Assembly (NCBI RefSeq): GCF_000298195.1
Contig: NZ_BAHC01000213.1
Span: forward strand, 1-64,000
DNA length: 64,000 nt
Source: Gordonia rhizosphera NBRC 16068
GTDB lineage: Bacteria > Actinomycetota > Actinomycetes > Mycobacteriales > Mycobacteriaceae
Direction: 5' to 3'
Both the position numbers and the translations under genes were made by a program. The notes under the pieces were generated by a model. The model saw only the letters and a program-made list of their open reading frames with translations. It did not search any database and was not told where the DNA came from. Shown piece by piece: positions 23,481 through 31,415 of this stretch. Positions within the stretch are counted from its first letter, which is position 1, and every line of letters begins with the position of its first letter.

Positions 23481-24734
23481 TCAGCCGACCGGACACCCGG
23501 AGTACCGCACCGGGAGATCCTTCACCCCGTTGAGCCAGCCGGACCGCACGCGGCGCATCTCGCCGACGCGGCCGATGTCGGGCAGGTTGTCGGCGATCGC
23601 GTTGAAGACGAGGTTCAGCTCGAGGCGGGCCAGGTTGGCGCCGATGCAGAAGTGGGCGCCGTTGCCGCCGAACGCGAGGTGTGGGTTGGGGTCACGGGCG
23701 ATGTCGAACGCGAAGGGGTCGTTGAACACGTCCTCGTCGTAGTTCGCCGAGCTGTAGAACAGGCCGACGCGTTGCCCCGCGGCGACGTCGAACCCGCCGA
23801 CCCGGGTATCGGCGAGCGCGGTTCGCTGGAATGCGTGCACCGGCGTGGCCCAGCGCAGGACCTCGTCGACGGCCGTGGCGGGCCGTTCCCGACGATAGAG
23901 CTCCCATTGCTGCGGGTGATCGAAGAAGGCGTTCATGCCGTGACTCGTCGCGTTGCGGGTGGTCTCGTTGCCGGCCGTGATGAGCAGGATCACGAAGAAC
24001 CCGAATTCCGCCTCGTCGAGGGCATCGCCGTCGAGGTCGGCCTGCACGAGGGTGGTCACGATGTCGTCGGTGGGAGTGCGGCGGCGTTCCTCGGCCATCG
24101 CGTAGGCGTAGCCGAGCAGTTCGGCATTGGCGGTCGTCGGATCGATCGTCTGATCGGGATCGTCGCTGTTGATGATCGCGTCGACGAGTTCGTGAATCCG
24201 GGGTCGGTCGGGGTTCGGAACGCCGATCAGATCCATGATCGCCTGCAGCGGAAGGTGAATCGCGATGTCGTCGACGAAGTTGCCGTCGTCCTTCTCGGCG
24301 GCGGCCAGCACGATCTCCCGGGCCGATGAGGCAAGGCGTTCCTCCATGGAGGCCACCGCCCGCGGGGTGAACAGGCGCGAGACGATCTTGCGCAGGCGGG
24401 TGTGGGTGGGTGGATCGTGGTTGATCAGCAGCGCCTTGGTGAACTCGATCTGGTCGGGCGTGACGTAGTCGGGGAGGCGGATGATCGCCCCGTTCGCATT
24501 GGTCGACCACAGCTGGTGGTTCTTGGAGATCTCCCGGACGTGCGCGTGCTTCGAGATGACCCAGAACCCGCCGTCGGTGAAGCCCGACGTGCCCTCCGGC
24601 TGCGCGTTCCACCACACCGGTGCGGTCCGCCGGAGCTGCGCGAACTCCTCGATCGGCATCCCGCGCTCGATGAGGTCGGGGTCGGTGAAGTCGAGTCCGG
24701 GTCGCAGCGGGCAGGCACTCGTGGTCGTGGTCAT
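23481..24734 (-). CDS. CYP125-like cytochrome P450 (paralogue 2)
   Basis: A 417-residue P450 of the CYP125 type, with AGNETTRN in the I-helix, ExxR in EVLRWATP and FGGNGAHFCIGANLAR carrying heme ligand Cys363. The N-terminus (LDFTDPDLIERGMPIEEFAQLRRTAPVWWNAQ) is intermediate between paralogue 1 and the canonical gene at 27371. It probably hydroxylates sterol side chains. The ATG at 24734 has GAGGAC upstream. Its promoter carries CCATACA-N13-TGTATGG, the same element found before paralogue 1, and a divergent TetR gene follows. The tail SGCPVG is unusual. There is no KstR site, so regulation differs from the canonical cyp125. Confidence 0.88.
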   Translation of the reverse strand: MTTTTSACPLRPGLDFTDPDLIERGMPIEEFAQLRRTAPVWWNAQPEGTSGFTDGGFWVISKHAHVREISKNHQLWSTNANGAIIRLPDYVTPDQIEFTKALLINHDPPTHTRLRKIVSRLFTPRAVASMEERLASSAREIVLAAAEKDDGNFVDDIAIHLPLQAIMDLIGVPNPDRPRIHELVDAIINSDDPDQTIDPTTANAELLGYAYAMAEERRRTPTDDIVTTLVQADLDGDALDEAEFGFFVILLITAGNETTRNATSHGMNAFFDHPQQWELYRRERPATAVDEVLRWATPVHAFQRTALADTRVGGFDVAAGQRVGLFYSSANYDEDVFNDPFAFDIARDPNPHLAFGGNGAHFCIGANLARLELNLVFNAIADNLPDIGRVGEMRRVRSGWLNGVKDLPVRYSGCPVG

Positions 24735-24775
24735 GGGGTCCTCGCAGTCACGCCGTTGTGCTTCAGGTCACCACA

Positions 24776-24802
24776 CCATACATGAATTGATCAGGTGTAT
24801 GG
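24776..24802. promoter_or_regulatory. Inverted-repeat operator CCATACA-N13-TGTATGG
   Basis: CCATACA (24776-24782) and TGTATGG (24796-24802) are perfect inverted half-sites with a 13-bp spacer, 42 bases before the P450 start at 24734 and 94 bases before the divergent TetR start. A near-identical copy lies at 19904-19930. Confidence 0.75.
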
Positions 24803-24896
24803 TCTTTACACGCCCTGGGAATGTCACTCATCGTCCTGGTCACGATTGGCCCCTCGATCTCGGGTGGATCGGACATCGGCACTAGGCTCAACAGGT

Positions 24897-25526
24897 ATGC
24901 GGACCCATGGTTGGGGCGGCAATGTGCCGGTCGACGACGAGGAGGCAGTACGCCGAATCCTCGATGCGACGCGCGAGGCCATCGACCGGCAGGGTCCGAG
25001 CGTGAGTCTGGCCGATGTGGCGCGCGCCCTCGGAGTCACCCGGCAGACGATCTACCGATACTTCCGCGGGACCGACGAATTGCTCTCGGCGACCGCCCAC
25101 GATGCGACGGACGACTTCCTCGACCGGGTCATGCAACGACTGCGCGGCATCTCCGAACCCGATCGCGCCACCGTCGAAGCGGTGTTGGCGGTCCTCGACG
25201 AACTCGGCAACGACCGCTACGTCGGCCTGTTGCTCGCCGAGGAACGTCTGAGTCTTCCCGCGGTCGGCGACGTGACGTCGGAGATGGCCCACCGACTGGC
25301 GGGGACGATGGTGGAACGACTCGACGTCGATTGGGCGGGGCGGGGATTCAGTGAGGCCGACCTCGACGACGTGATCGACATCGTGCTGCGGACCGTGCAG
25401 TCCCTCGTGCTCGATCCGGGTACACCGCGACGGTCCGAGGAAGAACTCCGACGGTTCGTCGACCGGTGGATGGGTGCCGCCGTGCGTTCGATGTCGAGCG
25501 GGTCGGTCAGCGCGGCTCGCAGATGA
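24897..25526 (+). CDS. TetR-family transcriptional regulator
   Basis: A 209-residue TetR-family protein with the DNA-binding helix-turn-helix at about residues 20-60 (VSLADVARALGVTRQTIYRYFRGTDELL). The ligand domain has no recognised signature. It is divergent from the CYP125-like gene at 23481, with the CCATACA-N13-TGTATGG element between them. I infer that it represses both CYP125-like paralogues and perhaps itself. The ATG at 24897 is closely preceded by TAGGCT and may be leaderless, and a GTG at 24921 is an alternative start. Its 3' end overlaps the convergent ddn-like gene by 20 bp. Confidence 0.83.
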   Translation: MRTHGWGGNVPVDDEEAVRRILDATREAIDRQGPSVSLADVARALGVTRQTIYRYFRGTDELLSATAHDATDDFLDRVMQRLRGISEPDRATVEAVLAVLDELGNDRYVGLLLAEERLSLPAVGDVTSEMAHRLAGTMVERLDVDWAGRGFSEADLDDVIDIVLRTVQSLVLDPGTPRRSEEELRRFVDRWMGAAVRSMSSGSVSAARR

Positions 25527-25995
25527 CCACCGGGATCGTCCGATCCGTCCAGGCCGCGTAGGTGTCGAAGTCGGCGTAGATGTCGACGAGTTGCGGCCAC
25601 AGCTCGACGCGTTCGGCGGCCGACGCCGTGCGCGCGATCAGCTCGTGCACATCGCGTCCGACCTCGACGATGACCTCCGGGTTGGCAACGAGGTTCAGAT
25701 ACCAGGCCGGGTTCGTCGGCAACCCGCCCTGGGAGGCGACCAGTACGAAGGCGTCGTCCGTGCGCAGGTAGATCAACGGGGCCGTGCGGGCCTCACCGCT
25801 TCTGCGGCCGATGGTGGTCAGCAGACAGACCGGCGCCGGGTTTCGGAAGCCGGCTCCGACCCGCCAGCGGTTGCCGAGCCGGCCGCCGGTAGCCCGGTAG
25901 AGCCGGGTGTTCAGGCGCGATCCGACCTTGATCAGCGACGCCACCACCGCCGAGTCGAGTCCCTTCGGTCGCGTGTCGGGGTCCAGCAGCGGCAT
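25507..25995 (-). CDS. Deazaflavin (F420)-dependent nitroreductase, Ddn-like
   Basis: A 162-residue split-barrel protein of the F420-dependent nitroreductase (DUF385/Ddn) family, with GRRSGEARTAPLIYLR and SQGGLPTNPAWYLNLVANP as family motifs for F420H2 binding. M. tuberculosis ddn (Rv3547) lies beside fadA5 in the same way. The ATG at 25995 overlaps the fadA5 stop (TGATG), so the two form an operon, probably under KstR. The native substrate in sterol breakdown is not established. Ddn itself is best known as the activator of the prodrug pretomanid. Confidence 0.83.
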   Translation of the reverse strand: MPLLDPDTRPKGLDSAVVASLIKVGSRLNTRLYRATGGRLGNRWRVGAGFRNPAPVCLLTTIGRRSGEARTAPLIYLRTDDAFVLVASQGGLPTNPAWYLNLVANPEVIVEVGRDVHELIARTASAAERVELWPQLVDIYADFDTYAAWTDRTIPVVICEPR

Positions 25996-27158
25996 CAGAT
26001 GCGCTCGATGATCGTGCCGGTGGACAGTGCGCCACCGGCGCACATGGTGATCAGTGCGGTCTGGGCGTCGGAGCGTTCGAGTTCGTGCAACGCGGTGGTG
26101 ATCAGGCGGGAGCCGGTGCTGCCGACCGGGTGGCCGAGTGCGATCGCGCCGCCGTTGACGTTCACGATCTCCATGTCGGCGTCGTGCACCTGCGCCCAGC
26201 TCAACACCACCGACGCGAAGGCCTCGTTGATCTCGACGAGATCGATGTCCGACATCGTCATCCCGGACCGGGACAGGACACGCTCGGTCGCCTGCACCGG
26301 GCCGTCGAGGTGATAGTACGGTTCGGCGCCGACGAGTGCCTGCGCTCGGATCCGCGCGCGGGGCGTCAATCCCAGTGCGCGTGCCTTGGTCTCGTCCATG
26401 ATGAGTACGGCCGCCGCGCCGTCGGAGATCTGCGAAGACGTCCCCGCCGTGTGGATGCCGCCATCGAGGACCGGCTTCAGGCCGGCCAGTGACTCGCGGG
26501 TGGTGTCACGCAACCCCTGATCGCGGGTGACGTCGATGATGTTGCCGGTGAGTTCACCGTCGCGCGTGCGTTCCGGGGCCTTGAGTGTCAGGATCTCGCG
26601 GTCGAAGCGACTTTCCGCCCAGGCCTGCTTGGCCAGCCGCTGACTGCGTTCCCCGAGCCAGTCGGTGTCGTCGCGACTGATCCCGCGTCGTCGGGCGATG
26701 CGTTCGGCGGCCTCGAACTGGTTCGGCATGTCGATCTGCCAAGAATCTGCGTGATACGGCCCGGCCTCGGTGCCGACGTTGGCGCCGAGCGGCACTGTCG
26801 ACATCATCTCCACGCCGCATGCGACTCCGATGTCGATCGTGTCGGTCGCGATCAGTCCGGCGATGAGGTGATTGGCCTGCTGCGCCGAGCCGCATTGGCA
26901 GTCGATGGTGGTGGCGCCGGTCTGGTCAGGAAGCCCGGCCAACAGCCAGGACCTGCGGGTGATGTTGCCCGCCTGGGCGCCGGCCTGGGTGACGCAACCG
27001 CCGATCGCCTGTTCGACGAGCGCCGGATCGATGCCCGCCGTCTCGACGAGTCCGCGCTGGGTGATGCCGAGCAGCTCCTCGGGATGCAGTCCCGACAGCC
27101 AGCCGCCCCGCTTGCCGATCGGCGTTCGCACTGCCTCGACGATCACCGGCACACCCAT
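25995..27158 (-). CDS. fadA5: Acetyl-CoA acyltransferase FadA5 (side-chain thiolase)
   Basis: A 387-residue thiolase with the catalytic Cys89 in IDCQCGSAQQ, His343 in GHPVGSTG and Cys373 in MCAGGA. FadA5 (Rv3546) cleaves acetyl-CoA and propionyl-CoA from the shortened cholesterol side chain. The frame extends upstream to 27185, but the ATG at 27158 is preferred because AAGGAG precedes it and the product then begins at the conserved VPVIVEAVRTPIG. Two KstR operators (27201, 27278) precede it, and the divergent cyp125 has its own site. The order ddn-fadA5-cyp125 is the same as in M. tuberculosis. Confidence 0.9.
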   Translation of the reverse strand: MGVPVIVEAVRTPIGKRGGWLSGLHPEELLGITQRGLVETAGIDPALVEQAIGGCVTQAGAQAGNITRRSWLLAGLPDQTGATTIDCQCGSAQQANHLIAGLIATDTIDIGVACGVEMMSTVPLGANVGTEAGPYHADSWQIDMPNQFEAAERIARRRGISRDDTDWLGERSQRLAKQAWAESRFDREILTLKAPERTRDGELTGNIIDVTRDQGLRDTTRESLAGLKPVLDGGIHTAGTSSQISDGAAAVLIMDETKARALGLTPRARIRAQALVGAEPYYHLDGPVQATERVLSRSGMTMSDIDLVEINEAFASVVLSWAQVHDADMEIVNVNGGAIALGHPVGSTGSRLITTALHELERSDAQTALITMCAGGALSTGTIIERI

Positions 27159-27200
27159 ACCCAGCTCCTTGCTCGACCCGTTCACCCGTCACCATCAAAC

Positions 27201-27214
27201 TAGAACAAGTTCGC
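27201..27214. promoter_or_regulatory. KstR operator before fadA5
   Basis: TAGAACAAGTTCGC keeps TAGAAC-GTTC from the KstR consensus TAGAACnnGTTCTA. It ends 43 bp upstream of the fadA5 start codon. Confidence 0.75.
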
Positions 27215-27277
27215 ATGTGCGTCCACGTGGGGGTCGCCCGGTCTCTGCATGTCGGGGCGGGTATCCCGGAGTTCGAC

Positions 27278-27291
27278 TAGAACAAGTTCTC
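27278..27291. promoter_or_regulatory. KstR operator between fadA5 and cyp125
   Basis: TAGAACAAGTTCTC differs from TAGAACnnGTTCTA only in the last base. It is the middle of three KstR-like sites in the divergent region and could serve either gene. Confidence 0.8.
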
Positions 27292-27333
27292 ATTCTGATC
27301 GGTCATCCGGGTAGCAGTGTGCTCTAATGAGAC

Positions 27334-27347
27334 TGGAACAGGTTCTA
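27334..27347. promoter_or_regulatory. KstR operator before cyp125
   Basis: TGGAACAGGTTCTA matches the consensus except at the second base, and ends 23 bp before the chosen GTG of cyp125 at 27371. Confidence 0.8.
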
Positions 27348-27370
27348 ATCTCACAGCGAGGTGGTGTGAC

Positions 27371-28657
27371 GTGGCCCAGACCAAGGGTGCGACAACCAAT
27401 GCAGCGGGGGGCGCTGCGGCCAGATGTCCGTTCATGGACCAGGAAGGGTGGGACTTCACCAGTCCGGACCTGCTCGAGCGGGGTATCCCGGTCAACGAGT
27501 TCGCCCAGCTCCGCAAGACCGCGCCGGTCTGGTGGAATGCGCAGCTTCCCGGGAAGGGGGGTGGCTTCCACGACGGGGGGTACTGGGTCATCTCCAAGCA
27601 TGCCCACATCCGGGAGGTCTCGAAGAACAACGACGACTGGGCGACCGCTCCCAACGGGGTCATCATGCGGTTCGACGACGACATGTCACCCGAACAGCTC
27701 GACGTCACCAAGGCACTGCTGATCAACCACGATCCGCCGGACCACACGCGTCTGCGCAAGCTGGTGTCCAAGGCATTCACTCCGCGAGCGGTGCACTCGC
27801 TGGAGGAAAAACTCGACAATGCGGCCCGCACCATCGTCGGCAAGGCCGCGGAGAAGGGGACCGGCGACTTCGTGCACGACGTCGCCGTCGATCTTCCGCT
27901 GCTGGCGATCGCCGATCTGCTGGGCGTTCCCGAGGTCGACCGGGAGAAGCTGTTCAACTGGTCGAATTCGATGATGAACTACGACGATCCGGAGTTCACC
28001 GCCGATCCGGAGATGGCCTCCGCGGAGATCCTCGGCTACGGCTACAACATGGCCGAGGATCGTCGGAAGTGTCCCGTCGACGACATCGTCTCGACCCTGG
28101 TGAACGCGGACATCGAGGGGCAGGCGCTCGACGAGACCGAGTTCGGGTTCTTCTTCATCCTGCTGACGGTCGCCGGCAACGAGACGACACGCAACGCGAT
28201 CAGCCACGGCATGAACGCGTTCCTCGAGAACCCCGACCAATGGGAACTCTTCAAGGCCGAGCGGCCCGCGACCGCCGTCGACGAGATCGTCCGGTGGGCC
28301 ACGCCGGTCAATTGTTTTCAGCGCACCGCCAAACGTGACACCCAGGTCGGCGGGGTCGACATCGCCGAGGGCCAGCGTGTCGGGCTGTTCTACGGGTCGG
28401 CGAACTACGACGAGGACGTCTTCGACGACCCGTTCCGGTTCAACATCATGCGAGATCCCAACCCGCACGTCGGATTCGGTGGTAACGGCGCACACTTCTG
28501 CGTCGGTGCGAACCTCGCCCGCATGGAGATCAACCTGATGTTCAACGCGCTGGCCGACATCGTGCCCGACATCGCGCGTCTGGAGACCCCGCGTCGTCTC
28601 CGGCATGGCTGGATCAACGGCGTCAAAGAACTCCGGGTCGACTACGGGACGAAATGA
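27371..28657 (+). CDS. cyp125: Cytochrome P450 CYP125 (canonical, KstR-controlled)
   Basis: A 428-residue P450. It has AGNETTRN in the I-helix, ExxR in EIVRWATP and the heme loop FGGNGAHFCVGANLAR with ligand Cys377, the same residue number as in M. tuberculosis CYP125A1. It oxidises the side-chain terminal methyl of cholesterol/cholestenone to the acid. The GTG at 27371 with GAGGTG upstream gives the expected length (CYP125A1 is 433 residues), and upstream in-frame codons would enter the KstR site at 27334. It overlaps the following isomerase-like gene by ATGA. It is the third CYP125-type gene in the window and the only one linked to fadA5. Confidence 0.92.
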   Translation: MAQTKGATTNAAGGAAARCPFMDQEGWDFTSPDLLERGIPVNEFAQLRKTAPVWWNAQLPGKGGGFHDGGYWVISKHAHIREVSKNNDDWATAPNGVIMRFDDDMSPEQLDVTKALLINHDPPDHTRLRKLVSKAFTPRAVHSLEEKLDNAARTIVGKAAEKGTGDFVHDVAVDLPLLAIADLLGVPEVDREKLFNWSNSMMNYDDPEFTADPEMASAEILGYGYNMAEDRRKCPVDDIVSTLVNADIEGQALDETEFGFFFILLTVAGNETTRNAISHGMNAFLENPDQWELFKAERPATAVDEIVRWATPVNCFQRTAKRDTQVGGVDIAEGQRVGLFYGSANYDEDVFDDPFRFNIMRDPNPHVGFGGNGAHFCVGANLARMEINLMFNALADIVPDIARLETPRRLRHGWINGVKELRVDYGTK

Positions 28658-29118
28658 CCACGCAGGGAACGAGCCTGGATGACTCCACGCCGGCGTACCT
28701 GAACATCGACCGGGAGAATCATCCCGCGGTGGTCGCCGGACGGCGATCGCGCGAGTTCGTGGCATCCCGCGACAAGCAGGCGTGGGTCGACAACTTCGCC
28801 GTCGAGGGGTCGGTGGAGGACCCGGTCGGTCCGTCCATGTTCGATCCCGAGGGCAGGGGATTCCACGGGCACGCGCAGATCGCCGACTTCTGGGACAAGT
28901 CCATCGCGACGACCGAGCGGATCGAGTTCGTCTTCGACGACGAGATCATCTGCGGCAACGAGGTCGCCTACGTCGGCACCATCGTCACCCACATCGCGGG
29001 ATACATCTCCGAGGCGCACGGTGTGTTCACCTACCGCGCCGACGCCGACGGGAAACTCGTTGCACTGCGAGCATTCTGGGAGGTCGAGAAGACGATCAAC
29101 TCGGCCCGCCCCGCCTGA
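28654..29118 (+). CDS. Steroid delta-isomerase-like protein (NTF2 fold)
   Basis: A 154-residue NTF2-fold protein. The segment GSVEDPVGP is the signature around the general-base Asp (Asp38/40) of 3-ketosteroid delta-5-4 isomerases. By eye alignment the usual Tyr14 is Phe (EFVASRDK) and the second oxyanion-hole Asp is replaced by Gly (EAHGVFTY). It may therefore be a slow isomerase, a lyase or a sterol-binding protein rather than a classical isomerase. The ATG overlaps the cyp125 stop, so it is in the same KstR-controlled operon. A 21-bp repeat array starts 12 bp after the stop. Confidence 0.78.
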   Translation: MTTQGTSLDDSTPAYLNIDRENHPAVVAGRRSREFVASRDKQAWVDNFAVEGSVEDPVGPSMFDPEGRGFHGHAQIADFWDKSIATTERIEFVFDDEIICGNEVAYVGTIVTHIAGYISEAHGVFTYRADADGKLVALRAFWEVEKTINSARPA

Positions 29119-29130
29119 GCTCTCGGTTCG

Positions 29131-29277
29131 CGCCGACGGCACCCGGTTTTCCGCCGACGGCACCCGGTTCTTCGCCGACGGCACCCAGCTTTTCGCCGAC
29201 GGCACCCGGTTCTTCGTCGACGGCACCCAGCTTTTCGCCGACGGCACCGGCGTTTCCGCCGACAGCACCACCCGGTC
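29131..29277 (+). repeat. Array of seven 21-bp tandem repeats after the isomerase-like gene
   Basis: Units starting at 29131, 29152, 29173, 29194, 29215, 29236 and 29257 share the core CGCCGACGGCACCC with a variable 7-base tail (GGTTTTC, GGTTCTT, AGCTTTT). Period 21 bp, no spacers. It lies between the stop of the isomerase-like gene and the 3' end of the convergent 709-residue gene. The same type of unit on the opposite strand follows ltp3 (31961). Confidence 0.93.
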
Positions 29278-29285
29278 GTCGGTCC

Positions 29286-31415
29286 TCACGCCGTGGGGAT
29301 GCGCGGCAGGTTGCTGAGATTGTTCGCGGTGGAGTCGTCGCCGACCGTGCGCAGATATCGGCGGCCGCGGCTGCTGTGCGCGACCACGATGGGGACTTCC
29401 TTCCCGGTCGTGGTCACCGAGGGATCGAGTTCCAGCGTGATCCGGTCCTTCAGGATCAGGTGTGCGGCATCGGCGATGGTCAGTTTCCACAGCCGGCCGT
29501 CGTCGGTGAAACCGCCAACCTGTTGGGACACGTAATCCGGGTCGCCGGCGGGCCGACGGCGGTCGGGCTCGAAGAACGAGACCTTGAGCCGCCTGGCGAG
29601 AGGCGCCAGGAATACGCGCAGGAAGCCGTCCTGCAGCAGCACTGTGGTGGGTGAATAGCCCTCGAGTGGCAGGGCGTCGCCACCCGGTTTCGACTTGTCG
29701 TCCACGAACTTGTCGAGCCCGTCGCTCACCTTCGCATCGATGACGAAGTCGTCCAGCGCCGCCAGTGCGAGGACGCTCACCGGGTAGCCGATCAAGAACG
29801 CCGAGATCAGCGCTCCCTCCAAGGTGAACGCAATGCTGGCCGATGCGGCCGCGGCGATGGCGAACCCGACGACGCCGAGAGCAATCCCGATCGCGATGCC
29901 CAGCAGCACCCCGAGTGGTGTGATGTGGCTATCCGATCGTTTGAACGGTTCGCCGAAAAGCTGTGGTTTCACCCCGATCTCGGTCGGCAGCGCATTCTTC
30001 TCCTCGGCGATCTCCTTCTGTTCCTCCTCGATCGCGTCGGTGTCGCCGCCGGCGCATTTCTCTGCACTCAGCTCGCGCAATCGCGCGTTCATCTCGGCGA
30101 GCGTGCGCGGCGGTTGCAGGTCCGGGGGCAGTTCGCCGTCCAGTGGGTCGCGGGGGACCTCGCCGCGATCGAGGTCGAATACCAGACCGAATTCGATGAA
30201 CCATCCGTAGAGCGTTCCGTCCCCTTCGGCGTGTCCGTGGATGTTCAGCACTTCATGATCGAGGTCGGCATTGAACTCGATGACGGCGCTGAACTGGTCG
30301 AGGGTGCCGTCCTCACCGTTTACGTCGATGGTCACCGGGTGCGCCAGTAGACATCCGGCGTCGGGGTCGAAATCGGATTCGTCCAGACACAGCGAGGAGA
30401 TCTGCGACGCGCGGATCGAACGCAGGAGGGCGAACCCGGCGCGCATGAACCCGACCGTCTCGTCGGTGCTCAGTGCCAGCACGGACGGTGGAAGGGGTTC
30501 GGGCAGTACGGGAATGGTCTGGATCTGTACCTGCATCGATTCCTCGGCGGTCGAGGAGGCCTGACGCGTGAACAGCCGGACCGCCCCGTCGATCTGCATC
30601 GGGTCACCCGACGATCCGGTGGGATCGACCGGGGTCGGTGTGGGGAGCAACGATGCCGCAGAGGTTCCGTTGTCGCCGAGCGTTGCCAGTTTTGCCACGA
30701 CACCTTTGGCGAGTTCGCCGGCGACCGTGTCGATCGGATCGATGCCGGCGGTTCGCAGCAACGTTCCGACGACGGAATTGTTGATGCAGTTCTGTTCGGA
30801 CCGGGTCAGCTCCCAGACGACGTGCGGCTCCATCCCGGTCAGCTCCACACGGCCACCGGGCTGTTGCGCCACGTCGGGACCAAACATCTCAGACGCGCCG
30901 GGACCCGCCGGATCGGCATCGAGCGTCGGACCCGATTGCTGGGCGAAGTCGATGACCACGTTCTGATGCGGGCGGTTGTCGATGGTCGTATCGACGCGCT
31001 CGATGGAGTCATGAATGACCAGACGACCGAAGAGCGGGATCTCGTTGAAACGGATTTGCCTTCCGTTGCAGGCGGTCGGTGCTCCCGACGGCACCGGCAG
31101 TCCCAGCACCTTCGTGACCACCAGTACCGAATCCGGCAGACCGAGCTCGGCAGGGTGGTCACCGAGCCGCAGATCGAACGCGAGATGCCGCTCGAGATCC
31201 GTGGTGGTGCTGCCGTCGCGGGCTCGCCACCGTCGCCCGCTGTCGTCGATGTGGAACCACACCCGTGACACCGCGACGTGCAGGCGTGCCTCTCCTTCGA
31301 TCACCGCCAGCGCTTCGAAGGGCTGCGGTGGGATCGACTGCGGTGGCAGTCGACCGATGAACATCTCCTCGACGACCGTGCGGTGGAGTTCGATCACAGT
31401 ATCCGGGTTCTCCAT
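29286..31415 (-). CDS. Large hypothetical protein with a central hydrophobic hairpin
   Basis: A 709-residue protein that I cannot assign to a family. It has no N-terminal signal peptide. Residues about 490-560 form two long hydrophobic stretches rich in Gly/Ala/Ile (PLGVLLGIAIGIALGVVGFA, then ALISAFLIGYPVSVLALAAL), which could insert in a membrane. The N-terminal two thirds look beta-rich (repeated FDL, IEF and VVID strands) and an acidic helical stretch (AEKCAGGDTDAIEEEQKEIAEEKNAL) precedes the hydrophobic part. It is coupled (TGATG) to the small gene upstream of it. Lipid-binding, pore-forming or cell-envelope roles are possible. None is supported beyond this layout. Confidence 0.75.
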   Translation of the reverse strand: MENPDTVIELHRTVVEEMFIGRLPPQSIPPQPFEALAVIEGEARLHVAVSRVWFHIDDSGRRWRARDGSTTTDLERHLAFDLRLGDHPAELGLPDSVLVVTKVLGLPVPSGAPTACNGRQIRFNEIPLFGRLVIHDSIERVDTTIDNRPHQNVVIDFAQQSGPTLDADPAGPGASEMFGPDVAQQPGGRVELTGMEPHVVWELTRSEQNCINNSVVGTLLRTAGIDPIDTVAGELAKGVVAKLATLGDNGTSAASLLPTPTPVDPTGSSGDPMQIDGAVRLFTRQASSTAEESMQVQIQTIPVLPEPLPPSVLALSTDETVGFMRAGFALLRSIRASQISSLCLDESDFDPDAGCLLAHPVTIDVNGEDGTLDQFSAVIEFNADLDHEVLNIHGHAEGDGTLYGWFIEFGLVFDLDRGEVPRDPLDGELPPDLQPPRTLAEMNARLRELSAEKCAGGDTDAIEEEQKEIAEEKNALPTEIGVKPQLFGEPFKRSDSHITPLGVLLGIAIGIALGVVGFAIAAAASASIAFTLEGALISAFLIGYPVSVLALAALDDFVIDAKVSDGLDKFVDDKSKPGGDALPLEGYSPTTVLLQDGFLRVFLAPLARRLKVSFFEPDRRRPAGDPDYVSQQVGGFTDDGRLWKLTIADAAHLILKDRITLELDPSVTTTGKEVPIVVAHSSRGRRYLRTVGDDSTANNLSNLPRIPTA

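Noticed and set aside
29021..29317. Frame encoding repeated FADGTRFF/QLFADGT peptide
   Set aside because: It is generated by the 21-bp array and begins inside the isomerase-like gene in another frame. There is no independent start signal.
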